Part shown: in pieces, positions 8,646-15,678 of the stretch | Layout: each line of letters opens with the position of its first letter | How positions within the stretch are numbered: position 1 is the first letter of the stretch | Source of the DNA: UBA6115 sp964629345 | Lineage (GTDB): Bacteria > Bacillota > Clostridia > Christensenellales > Aristaeellaceae | Direction: 5' to 3' | Length of the DNA: 28,960 nt | NCBI GenBank assembly: GCA_964629345.1 | Contig: CAZVSG010000017.1 | Coordinates: 1 to 28,960 of the forward strand | The notes under the pieces: generated by a model | The model's database searches: none | The model's input: only the letters and a program-made list of their open reading frames with translations | What the model was told of the DNA's origin: nothing | Made by a program: the position numbers and the translations under genes

Positions 8646-9404
8646 ATGACAGAATTCCTGTTGGAAGTCTGTAATGTCAATAAGAGTTTTGGCGGTTTGG
8701 TCACTGCGGAAAATGTGAACATGACCGTTGAACCAGGTCAGATCCGCGGGCTGATCGGCCCCAACGGTGCGGGGAAAACGACTTTATTGAATTTGATCAG
8801 CGGAATATATGAGGTAGACAGCGGAAACATCCTGTTCAAAGGAAAAAATGTCACGAAAGTGCCCGCCTATGCGCGCGCGCGTTTAGGCATCGGGCGGACT
8901 TTTCAGCAGCCCCGCTTTATGAACAGGGCGAGCATCCGGGATAACATGAAGATCGGCACTGATCTTTACAATCAGTTTGGTTACCTTCAAACCTTCTTCG
9001 GCAAACGCGGCCATGACTTCAACAAGGAAATGGATGAGCTCATGGAGATCGCAGGATTTACCTTCGACTGGGATGACCAGATCACTTCGCTTCCCTATGG
9101 CCAGCAGAAATTGCTGGAAATCGTACGGGCGATGCTGGCCCATCCCTCCGTCATCCTGGTGGACGAGCCTGCCGCCGGGTTGAACAAACAGGAGCAGGAC
9201 CGCGCATCCCGGCTGCTTTTCAAGGCGGTCTCCAATGGCGCAGGCGTTGTGCTGATCGAGCACACGATGGATATGGTCATGTCTGTATGCGACCGGATCA
9301 CGGTGCTCAATTTCGGCCGCGTCATCGCCGATGGACTGCCAAAGGAGATATCCAATAACGAGCAGGTGATTCAGGCTTACCTTGGAGGTGACGATCATGC
9401 TTAA
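8646..9404 (+). CDS. livG: Liv-type ABC transporter ATPase, LivG family
   Basis: 252 residues. Walker A GPNGAGKTT is at 38-46, the family motif GIGRTFQQPR at 81-90, the ABC signature variant LPYGQQKL at 149-156 and Walker B ILVDEP near 170-175. The H-loop is LIEHTMD. The signature YGQQ in place of SGGQ is normal for LivG. This subunit hydrolyses ATP to drive uptake and pairs with the LivF protein encoded next. A strong GGAGG lies just before ATG 8646. The gene ends with TAA 9402-9404, overlapping the LivF start by 8 nt. Confidence 0.94.
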   Translation: MTEFLLEVCNVNKSFGGLVTAENVNMTVEPGQIRGLIGPNGAGKTTLLNLISGIYEVDSGNILFKGKNVTKVPAYARARLGIGRTFQQPRFMNRASIRDNMKIGTDLYNQFGYLQTFFGKRGHDFNKEMDELMEIAGFTFDWDDQITSLPYGQQKLLEIVRAMLAHPSVILVDEPAAGLNKQEQDRASRLLFKAVSNGAGVVLIEHTMDMVMSVCDRITVLNFGRVIADGLPKEISNNEQVIQAYLGGDDHA

Positions 9405-10128
9405 AATTGATAACCTTCATGCTTTCTACGGCCCGATTGAAGCCCTCAAAGGAATCAGCATGGTGGTTGAGGAAGGAAAAATGGTCTGCATGATCGGCTC
9501 AAACGGAGCCGGCAAAACGACCTTGCTCAACTCGATTTCCGGCATGATGAACATCACGGGCCACATCAGCTGGAATGACACTGTTCTCAGCACGATGTCC
9601 TGCACGAAGATCGCCAAGCTCGGCGTCATGCACGTGCCTTCGGGCCGCCATGTGTTTCCGGGCCTGACTGTGCGGGAAAACCTGGAGGTGGGCACCATCA
9701 ACTGGCGCGGACCCTTTGGCGCGCCGAATTTCAAGGACGACCTGGAGANNNNNNNNNNNNNNNNNNNNNNNNNNNNNNNNNNNNNNNNNNNNNNNNNNNN
9801 NNNNNNNNNNNNNNNNNNNNNNNNNNNNNNNNNNNNNNNNNNNNNNNNNNNNNNNNNNNNNNNNNNNNTGCTGGACGAACCTTCCATGGGTCTGGCGCCG
9901 CTGATCGTGGCGGAATTGTTCGAAAAGATCGTGGAGATCAACGAACTGATGAAGGTGACCATCCTTCTGATCGAACAGAACGCAAAGATCGCCATGAAAC
10001 ATTCACACTACACCTATGTCATCGAACAGGGTCTGATCACAATGGAAGGGCTCTCTGCCGAATTGAAGGATCATCCTGGAATCAAACAGGCCTATCTTGG
10101 CAAGCTTGCAGAAGCCACATTGAAATGA
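9397..10128 (+). CDS. livF: Liv-type ABC transporter ATPase, LivF family (contains N gap)
   Basis: The start is ATG 9397 (MLKIDNLHAFYG), preceded by GGAGGTGA; the in-frame TTG 9382 lies in livG and is not needed. Walker A GSNGAGKTT is at 34-42 and the LivF block LGVMHVPSGRHVFPGLTVRENL follows (quoted in part: PSGRHVFPGLTV). The N run removes residues about 118-157, which would hold the SGGEQQ signature. Reading resumes in frame with LDEPSMGLAPL (Walker B and D-loop) and LIEQNAK (H-loop). The N length of 40 codons matches the normal family distance, so the gene is probably intact. The stop overlaps an ATG (10125), but the next gene most likely starts at 10167. Confidence 0.92.
   Translation: MLKIDNLHAFYGPIEALKGISMVVEEGKMVCMIGSNGAGKTTLLNSISGMMNITGHISWNDTVLSTMSCTKIAKLGVMHVPSGRHVFPGLTVRENLEVGTINWRGPFGAPNFKDDLEXXXXXXXXXXXXXXXXXXXXXXXXXXXXXXXXXXXXXXXXXLDEPSMGLAPLIVAELFEKIVEINELMKVTILLIEQNAKIAMKHSHYTYVIEQGLITMEGLSAELKDHPGIKQAYLGKLAEATLK
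9749..9868. other. Assembly gap (120 N)
   Basis: Run of unknown bases inside livF. Both flanks are in the same frame and the missing 40 codons equal the usual distance between the pre-signature helix and Walker B in LivF proteins, so this gap appears correctly sized. Confidence 0.95.
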
Positions 10129-10166
10129 ACTGTGGTCATTCCGAGAAGAATGAGAGAGGATCGATC

Positions 10167-11081
10167 ATGAAAAAGAAACTCCACCCTTTAAAAGGGATCG
10201 TCACAACGGTCATTTCGCCATTCATAGGTGATGAGAAGAGACTGGACACCGAGTCCCTCGCGCGTGAAATCAACTGGGCATGCAAGGCGGGCGTTGCCGG
10301 ATTTCTTGTTCCCTGCCTGGCAAGCGAGCAAGGGCTTTTGTCTACGCAGGAGAAGAAGGAGCTGGTCCAGGTAACCGCAAAGGCCGCAAATGGCCGGGCG
10401 AAGCTCATCACAAGCATCACCGGGCCGGACTCCCGCGAGCGTATCCGCCTGATGCAGGAGTTCCGGGATTGCGGCATCAACGGCTTCAACATGCAGGTGC
10501 CCTTCGGCTCAGAAGTTGAGTTCATGGAAGCGATTGAAGCGATCGACCGTGAACAGCCGGAATTCCTTTTTATTCAGGACGCGGACTTCAACGGCCCTGG
10601 CATCGAATTGGCGTGGCTGACAAAGGCGTTCGAAACCTTCCGGAGTGTTGTTGGTGTGAAAATTGAAGTCAAGTTCACTGCGCCGAAATGTTCCCGCTTG
10701 ATCGAATCCACTGAGGGGGAAATGCTGGTGGCAAGCGGATGGGGAAACGACCAGCTGCTGGAATTGATGGACCGTGGTGTCAACTTGCTGATGCCTTCAG
10801 GAATGTTTGAACTCTATGTTCGCGTACATGCGCTGCATGCATCAGGAAATCGTTCTGCGGCCCGGAAGCTGTTCTATGATATGCTGCCGATCATCACGTT
10901 CACACGTCAGTCCCAGGAACTCAACCGTTGGTTCCATAAGCGCTATTTCAAGTCTTTCGGCGCGTTTACAAGTGAAATGAGCCGGGAGGAAGTTATGCTT
11001 GATGATTATCATCTGCGTTATGCGGATGAACTGATCGGCCGCGCGGGCGAACTGATCGCCGGACTTGATTCATACAGATAA
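10167..11081 (+). CDS. Divergent DHDPS/NAL-family protein, copy 3
   Basis: The start is ATG 10167 (MKKKLHPLKG), with AGAGAGGA about 8 nt upstream, giving 304 residues; an ATG at 10125 overlapping the livF stop would add 14 unlike residues. The fold is recognisable from the N-terminal GIVTTVISPF and the conserved VVGVKIE, which places the Schiff-base lysine at Lys165. Other catalytic elements differ from copies 2 and 4. The GTNGE loop reads LASEQ (51-55), and the tyrosine of the YNMP motif is replaced in FLFIQD, with Phe135 at the likely position. It therefore probably keeps imine chemistry but uses a different proton relay and a different carboxylate pocket, suggesting another substrate or reaction (for example dehydration). 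Function cannot be named. Confidence 0.82.
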   Translation: MKKKLHPLKGIVTTVISPFIGDEKRLDTESLAREINWACKAGVAGFLVPCLASEQGLLSTQEKKELVQVTAKAANGRAKLITSITGPDSRERIRLMQEFRDCGINGFNMQVPFGSEVEFMEAIEAIDREQPEFLFIQDADFNGPGIELAWLTKAFETFRSVVGVKIEVKFTAPKCSRLIESTEGEMLVASGWGNDQLLELMDRGVNLLMPSGMFELYVRVHALHASGNRSAARKLFYDMLPIITFTRQSQELNRWFHKRYFKSFGAFTSEMSREEVMLDDYHLRYADELIGRAGELIAGLDSYR

Positions 11082-11098
11082 TTAGGAGGAACCCCCAA

Positions 11099-11995
11099 AT
11101 GCACAAAAAGATCTATGGAATCATTGCTGCAATGGTGACATCAATGAATGCAGATGAAACCTTGAATGAAGCGGAAATCAGAAATCAGGTGGACCGGCAG
11201 ATCGACGCAGGTGCAAATGCGGTGTTCTGTCTGGGCACCAATGGCGAGTTCTATATCCTCAGCGAAGCGGAAAAGCTTGAGGTCATCCGCATCGTTGTCG
11301 ATCAGACAGCTGGTCGCGTCCCAGTTTATGCCGGAACAGGCTGCCCAGGTACGAAGGCCACGATCGAGCTTTCCAAAAATGCCAAAAAGCTTGGTGCAGA
11401 CGTACTATCCATTATCAGTCCCTATTTCGCGGCGATTTCCCAGAAAGAGATTTATGAGCATTTCAAGGCGATTTCCGAAGCCGTCGGCCTGCCCATTGTC
11501 ATGTATAACATGCCGGCGCGCACCGGCAACAACATAGAACCGGACACAGTGGCGAAATTGGCGCAGCTGCCAAACATCGTCGGCGTCAAGGACAGCTCGG
11601 GGAACTGGGATAACCTCAAGGCTTATATCCACGCAACAAAAGACATGGAGTTCAGCGTGCTGTCTGGCAGCGATCTGCTGATTCTTCCGACGTTGAAGGA
11701 AGGCGGCCACGGCGGCATCACAGCTGTCGCCAACATATACCCCCATACCATGGTCTCCATTTATCGCAGTTTCATGGAAGGCAATCTCGCCGCGGCGGAG
11801 CAGTACCAGGATAGCATAGCGCCAATCCGCACCTGTTATAAGCTTGGCAATCCAAACACCGTGACAAAGAAAGCAACGAACCTGATTGGCAATCCGGTAG
11901 GGCCTTGCCGCGCGCCTTTTAATTATCTCAGCGAGGAGACGGTGGAACAAATCCGGAAAATACTGGAAGCAGACAAGGATCGCGGGATGAGATGA
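11099..11995 (+). CDS. DHDPS/NAL-family aldolase or dehydratase, copy 4
   Basis: 298 residues, intact. GTNGE is at 46-50, the catalytic tyrosine in MYNMPARTG (Tyr136) and the Schiff-base Lys164 in GVKDSSGNW. It shares blocks such as PVY-GTGC, SVLSG-D-LILP and GNPN-V-K with copy 2 at 3402-4298, so the two are clear paralogs, while copy 3 is more distant. A strong AGGAGG lies 8-10 nt before ATG 11099, after a 17-nt gap. It is the last gene of the operon that I can see. No convincing terminator follows: only a short ACTC/GAGT stem at about 12002-12012 without a U-run. A lyase releasing pyruvate from a 2-keto acid is the most likely activity; the substrate is unknown. Confidence 0.9.
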   Translation: MHKKIYGIIAAMVTSMNADETLNEAEIRNQVDRQIDAGANAVFCLGTNGEFYILSEAEKLEVIRIVVDQTAGRVPVYAGTGCPGTKATIELSKNAKKLGADVLSIISPYFAAISQKEIYEHFKAISEAVGLPIVMYNMPARTGNNIEPDTVAKLAQLPNIVGVKDSSGNWDNLKAYIHATKDMEFSVLSGSDLLILPTLKEGGHGGITAVANIYPHTMVSIYRSFMEGNLAAAEQYQDSIAPIRTCYKLGNPNTVTKKATNLIGNPVGPCRAPFNYLSEETVEQIRKILEADKDRGMR

Positions 11996-12071
11996 CATAA
12001 CACTCTGAGAGTATTGAAAAAGCAAACCTCCAACAGGAGATATAATCAAATGACGGAGTGTACACTCATAA

Positions 12072-12251
12072 CCTCGCGAAAACGCGATAACAAAATCAGC
12101 TTTCAAGATAATCAATGCGGATTTCATTTACCTCAAGCGCTTAGATATCCTTTGCCAGCTTCAGCTGGATTTGATGGATTATCTACAACCTTTCAACAAC
12201 GTCAAATTGCATAGCGCACTGGCTAATTTGTCGTCCGCAGAGTTCAAATAA
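12072..12251 (+). pseudogene. IS3-family transposase remnant (C-terminus of the DDE/rve domain)
   Basis: Frame 3 is open from 12072 to TAA 12249-12251 and reads PRENAITKSAFKIINADFIY, then DYLQPFNNVKLHSAL and LSSAEFK. This follows the end of IS3-group transposases (consensus like PRDNAV-ESFFKTLK-E, then YI-YNN-R-H-ALG-LSP-EF). The third acidic residue of the DDE triad, expected as Glu in the AVTES position, is Lys here. The N-terminal four-fifths is missing, since a stop lies just upstream at 12069. It is therefore a dead fragment. No clear terminal inverted repeats or target duplication could be paired. A longer forward ORF across 12014-12214 in another frame is a shadow. Confidence 0.65.
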
Positions 12252-12444
12252 ACCTCCTTCTTATAATATTATCCGACCAAGTGTTGACATTTCGTTTGAG
12301 CAATTTTTACCCTTTAAAATACCCTTTACAGGTTTTATTCAAGTTATACTGCGTTTTACTCATTTGATCGAAACTCGTTGATTTCATTCACTTTTTAGAA
12401 TATGGTTTTATTGAGTTTTACTAAACAAAGTGGTTATCCTCGAA
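12252..12444. other. AT-rich stretch without a recognisable gene
   Basis: No gene or RNA is recognisable. The base composition is far from that of both flanking operons: 12301-12360 has 17 G+C of 60. Isolated promoter-like words occur (TTGACA at 12284-12289, TATACT near 12345) but no properly spaced pair. If the left region is an integrated island, this is its end sequence next to the attachment site. Confidence 0.6.
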
Positions 12445-12467
12445 TTCAAGTCTCGTCGACCGCACCA
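12445..12467 (+). other. tRNA 3'-end fragment (probably tRNA-Leu), candidate attachment site
   Basis: The 23 nt begin with TTCAAGTC (T-loop consensus), continue with the 3' T-stem strand CTCGT, a 7-nt acceptor strand CGACCGC, discriminator A and CCA. The 5' T-stem partner (ACGAG) is not in front of it and no matching 5' acceptor (GCGGTCG) occurs within the preceding 100 nt, so this is not a whole tRNA gene. An acceptor GCGGTCG/CGACCGC is common in bacterial tRNA-Leu, hence the tentative identity. A terminator follows directly, as after a native tRNA gene. Islands inserted by tyrosine recombinases leave exactly such a fragment at their distal end. Confidence 0.6.
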
Positions 12468-12472
12468 GAGGG

Positions 12473-12507
12473 AAAGCCTTGATTTCGTCAGGAAATCAAG
12501 GCTTTTT
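12473..12507 (+). terminator. Intrinsic terminator behind the tRNA fragment
   Basis: A perfect 14-bp stem (12473-12486 with 12492-12505, AAAGCCTTGATTTC and its complement) closes a 5-nt loop GTCAG and runs into TTTTT (12503-12507). On the + strand it is a good Rho-independent terminator, most simply the original terminator of the tRNA gene whose end precedes it. It may also stop read-through from the left operon, and, since the A-run mirrors on the other strand, weakly from the right operon. Confidence 0.85.
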
Positions 12508-12825
12508 CCTTGAAAAGGACATTTGCCAACATCCTTACCCACAACAGGTTTTTACTGAACTCTATCATAAATACTTTGATGAGGTGGCCTTTTTGCGTCT
12601 CCGCATTGCCTCTTTCAATTGGCGCAGGTTTCGCTGCGCCATATTCTCCCGGCTGAACGGAGTCATTAAAAATTTCCGCCCCATCGGTGCGTTTGCTCAT
12701 TCATTTCGCATTAGCCAATGGAGAAGCCCGACAGGAAGGAGAAGTCAATGTTTCCGGGAAAGCGCGACCCGGATCATCCGTCTTGATCCCCGCAAGCAGC
12801 GCCTTGGGATATCAGCCTTTTCTTT
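12508..12825. other. Stretch without a convincing gene between the terminator and the amidohydrolase gene
   Basis: No family-recognisable gene. It contains a short inverted repeat (GGCGCAG 12621-12627 with CTGCGCC 12634-12640) and, on the - strand, a 39-codon basic ORF (12565-12684) ending in an Arg/Lys-rich segment REAMRRRKKA-like, with no clear ribosome site. It is the 3' flank of the right-hand operon; no obvious - strand terminator with a U-run was found. Confidence 0.5.
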
Positions 12826-13881
12826 TCAGGGGATCTGGCTCAGCCTGAGCAGCCGTTCCGCATTCAGATGGTATACTTTCTCCAATACGTCATCCGGCAG
12901 CCCGATGCCGTAGATCTTCCACCTGCCCATCGATCCCGCTTCCTCTTCCGGCCCATAGTCAAAATATTCGTCAAAGGTTTCCAAAAAACGGAAATAGTAG
13001 GGGTACAGTTCTTCAGGGTCCTGGCCGGCGATGTAATCCGTCCCGAAGAGGATACGGTCCTGGTGATCGATGAAGAATTTCCTGGCTGTGTAGGGCTGGC
13101 GGCCCAGTTCGTTGATCCGCGCTGCGATGTCAACGTGCATGTTGGGATAGCTGTCCATCAGTCTGCTCACAAACCCAAGGTCTTCCGAGCAGGAACCCGT
13201 GTGTGCAATGATGAACGTCGTGCCCGGATGGCGCTTCAGGACGGCCTCCTGCATCCGCATGTGTTCCTCAAAGGAGAAGAACTCCTCCCCATAAAAAAGC
13301 CATTCCGGATTCTGAGCCAGGCATTCATAATATTCGTTCCGCGCGTCAAAGGGCGTAAAGAAAGCGACCGGGTCTGCAATGTGGATCAGGACGGTCAAGC
13401 CGTTTTCACCGGCGGCGGAAAAGATGCAGGCCAGCCTTTCATCATCCAGGCGGATGTGCCTGCCCCGGCTGTCCTTCCGGTACAGCGTGATGTCTTTCCA
13501 GAGTTTGATCCCCCTGTACCCGGCCAGACGGTAATCTTCCATTGCCCTTTGGACGCTGTCTTCAAAACCGGGCAGCTCAAAACCGGAGAGATCGACAGAG
13601 GGGAATGTGTACACCGTGCCCTGCCGCCCGGCCAGCTTCCTTTCCAGGCGCTCCAGCTCGCTTCCCCAAACCAGCTCAAGGTTGCACAGCCTCTGAACAC
13701 CGTGCCTTCGCAGGCCTTCCAGCACCTTGCCCGTGTCATATTTCGAATCGTAATCCCTGCCGATGACCAGGGGGCCGAAGTGCGTATGGATGTCAAACAC
13801 CGGGAATTTCGCCCGGGCGACCGGATGGGAACCGGTCTTCAGGCGCGTGACCGGCCTGTACTGGGAAAGCGGGATGCTCAT
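12826..13881 (-). CDS. Metal-dependent amidohydrolase (TIM-barrel, COG2159-like)
   Basis: 351 residues starting at ATG 13881 (MSIPLSQYRP), with GGAAGGAG just upstream; the same frame stays open further upstream but that part overlaps the permease gene antiparallel to nothing and is a shadow. Metal and catalytic positions of the amidohydrolase superfamily are visible: HTH at 32-34, Lys126 in GIKLW, His167 in LIHIAD, His227 in IIAHTGS and Asp282 in FGTDYI. Members of this group hydrolyse amides or lactones or decarboxylate acids, so the reaction is open. It is the last gene of the glycoside operon and closely resembles the protein at 28065-28960 (shared INELGRQPYTAR and FRFLETFDEYF blocks). No signal peptide, so cytoplasmic. 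Confidence 0.85.
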   Translation of the reverse strand: MSIPLSQYRPVTRLKTGSHPVARAKFPVFDIHTHFGPLVIGRDYDSKYDTGKVLEGLRRHGVQRLCNLELVWGSELERLERKLAGRQGTVYTFPSVDLSGFELPGFEDSVQRAMEDYRLAGYRGIKLWKDITLYRKDSRGRHIRLDDERLACIFSAAGENGLTVLIHIADPVAFFTPFDARNEYYECLAQNPEWLFYGEEFFSFEEHMRMQEAVLKRHPGTTFIIAHTGSCSEDLGFVSRLMDSYPNMHVDIAARINELGRQPYTARKFFIDHQDRILFGTDYIAGQDPEELYPYYFRFLETFDEYFDYGPEEEAGSMGRWKIYGIGLPDDVLEKVYHLNAERLLRLSQIP

Positions 13882-13895
13882 CCTGCGCTCCTTCC

Positions 13896-14735
13896 TTATT
13901 TCATGCCCGTAATGGAGATGCCCTTGATGAACTGCTTCTGGAACAGCAGGAAAACCACGATGACCGGCAGCATGACCAAAGTTGCTGCCGACATGGTGGC
14001 GCCCAGGTCCATGGAATGGTTGGTATTGAAAATGGTCAGGGCCAGCGGAAGCGTCATGCGCTCGACTTCGCTGAGCATGATCAGGGGGCCGAGGTAGTCG
14101 TTCCAGGTTGCCAGAAAGGTGAAGATCGCCAGCGCGCTGACGGCCGCCCGGATCTGCGGCAGGATGATACGGAAATACAGCCCCATGTTGCTGCAGCCGT
14201 CGATCAGCGCAGCTTCGCACAGACTGTCGGGCACTTCCGAAATGAACTGCCTGGCCAGGAAGATGCCGAATACGCTGACCATCCCGGGGATGATCAGGGC
14301 GTACAGCGTGTTGTACCAGCCCAGAGAATTGATGATCAGGAAGGAAGGGATCATGGTGACTTGGGAAGGGATCATCATCGTGGCCAGCAGGATCCAGAAC
14401 AGCGTTTCCTTGAACCTGAAACTGTACTTGGCGAACACAAAACCGGTGATGGTGCTGGTGAACAGCACGGCGAGCGTGACAGACCCCGTGATGGTCAGGC
14501 TGTTGAGGAACCACCGGAGGATCGGAGCCCGGGAAAACACCTTCTGATATCCGCTGAGGGTCCACTGGATCGGGAAGATGACGCTTGGATTTTTCATCAT
14601 TTCCGACGTCGTCCTGAAGGAGGAGAGCAGCATCAGAAGGTAAGGGATGACGACAATGAACGCGATGAGGAGCAGGCCCAGCGTGATGATCTTCTGGACC
14701 GGCGTGGAATGCTCCTTGTACTTCATTTTCTGCAT
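13896..14735 (-). CDS. Carbohydrate ABC transporter permease, MalG type (CUT1)
   Basis: 279 residues with six predicted membrane segments. The EAA loop that docks the ATPase reads EAALIDGCSN and continues to ILPQIRAA. The C-terminus GISITGMK is typical of MalG-type partners. The start ATG 14735 lies one base after the stop of the preceding permease gene, so the two are translationally coupled; an internal ATG three codons later is an alternative. It forms the membrane channel with the protein encoded at 14737-15612. No ATPase of the MsmK/MalK type is encoded in this operon, so one must be supplied from elsewhere, as is common for CUT1 systems. Confidence 0.92.
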   Translation of the reverse strand: MQKMKYKEHSTPVQKIITLGLLLIAFIVVIPYLLMLLSSFRTTSEMMKNPSVIFPIQWTLSGYQKVFSRAPILRWFLNSLTITGSVTLAVLFTSTITGFVFAKYSFRFKETLFWILLATMMIPSQVTMIPSFLIINSLGWYNTLYALIIPGMVSVFGIFLARQFISEVPDSLCEAALIDGCSNMGLYFRIILPQIRAAVSALAIFTFLATWNDYLGPLIMLSEVERMTLPLALTIFNTNHSMDLGATMSAATLVMLPVIVVFLLFQKQFIKGISITGMK

Positions 14736-14736
14736 A

Positions 14737-15612
14737 TCAGTATCCCCAGTCCGTTTTCATGAACCGCCGCTGGACCAGGGTGACCGCCATGATGATGGCG
14801 AACAGGACCAGGGCAACAGCCGAGGCGTATCCCATGTCTTTGGTCACAAAGCCGAGGTTGTAGACGTAAAGGGTGAGCACTGTGGATGCGTAGTTTGGCC
14901 CCCCTCTTGTCGCAAGGGTCATGAACTGGACGATCATCTGGAAGTGGGAGATCAGCGTCATGATCAATACGAATACAAAGGTCCTCTCCAGCAGCGGCAG
15001 CGTGATGCGCGTAAATCGCTGCCAGGCGCTCGCCCCGTCGATCTTCGCCGCGTCCTGATACGTCCCGGGGATCGCGTCCAGTCCGGCAGAAAACAGGATG
15101 GTGTTGTAACCAAAATCGACCCATAGGGTGAAGGCGATGATGGCCCACATCACCGTGTCGGCGTTCCCCAGGAAGTTGATCGGTTTCCCGCCCATCTGGA
15201 CCAGGATCGTATTCAGGATCCCCGTCCGGGTCGAAAATACACGGCTGCCCCACACCGACGTCGACCCGACCATCGGCGCGATGCACGGCAGGAAATACAT
15301 CATCCTGAAAAAGCTGCGGGTCTTGTTGGATGGCAGGGCAGAGATGAAGATCGAAAGCCCAAGGGTAAAGAGGATGTTGAACAGAACGGTGACAAACACG
15401 AAGAAGACCGTGTTCTTCAGTACTTTCAGAAAGACCGGGTCCCGGGCGAGTTTGAAATAGTTTTCCAGCCCGATGAACTGGTTCTGAGCCCTGAGCGGAT
15501 TGTAGTCAAAGAAGGAAATGCCCAGTCCCAGCAGGAGCGGGACGAAGAGGAAGACGATGATCAGCAGGAAAACGGGCACCAGGACGCCGGCAACAAAACG
15601 GTTGTTTTTCAA
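14737..15612 (-). CDS. Carbohydrate ABC transporter permease, MalF type (CUT1)
   Basis: 291 residues. I accept the TTG start at 15612 (MKNNRFVAGV) because GAGGAG (complement of 15621-15626) lies 8 nt upstream and the nearby ATG is out of frame and stops at once. The N-terminal membrane segment VLVPVFLLIIVFLFVPLL-like stretch is followed by FFDYNPL and FIGLENYFKLARDPVF, standard for sugar permeases of the MalF/UgpA group. The EAA loop is DAAKIDGASAWQRF, followed by TLPLL. It is an inner membrane protein in the same importer as the binding protein at 15679-16950. Substrate specificity is not visible here. Confidence 0.92.
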   Translation of the reverse strand: MKNNRFVAGVLVPVFLLIIVFLFVPLLLGLGISFFDYNPLRAQNQFIGLENYFKLARDPVFLKVLKNTVFFVFVTVLFNILFTLGLSIFISALPSNKTRSFFRMMYFLPCIAPMVGSTSVWGSRVFSTRTGILNTILVQMGGKPINFLGNADTVMWAIIAFTLWVDFGYNTILFSAGLDAIPGTYQDAAKIDGASAWQRFTRITLPLLERTFVFVLIMTLISHFQMIVQFMTLATRGGPNYASTVLTLYVYNLGFVTKDMGYASAVALVLFAIIMAVTLVQRRFMKTDWGY

Positions 15613-15630
15613 TGGATCATCTCCTCAGGG

Positions 15631-15665
15631 GGGACCGGGGCGGTTTGAAGGCCGTCCCCGGTCCC
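15631..15665 (-). promoter_or_regulatory. Intercistronic hairpin after the CUT1 binding-protein gene
   Basis: GGGACCGGGG (15631-15640) pairs perfectly with CCCCGGTCCC (15656-15665), and three further inner pairs form beside one bulged base (15655); the loop is 8 nt. It sits just upstream of the ribosome site of the MalF-type gene. No U-run follows on the - strand, so I read it as a message-stabilising or partial-attenuation element, not a full terminator. Confidence 0.72.
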
Positions 15666-15678
15666 TGGAAGCGGTTTT

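Noticed and set aside
12014..12214. 66-codon + strand ORF as a gene
   Set aside because: It overlaps the better-supported transposase remnant in another frame and shows no motif of its own.
12284..12320. TTGACA as a promoter in the AT-rich junction
   Set aside because: No acceptable -10 box at 16-18 nt spacing, and no gene follows.
12380..12467. Complete tRNA gene at the junction
   Set aside because: The 5' T-stem, anticodon arm, D-arm and 5' acceptor strand are absent; only the 3' fragment fits.
13882..14565. N-terminal extension of the amidohydrolase frame into the permease gene
   Set aside because: The extension is the out-of-frame reading of the MalG-type gene; the real start has its own ribosome site at 13881.
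12868..14762. Long + strand frames opposite the amidohydrolase and permease genes
   Set aside because: Same reason: antisense shadows of recognised genes with low-complexity charged composition.
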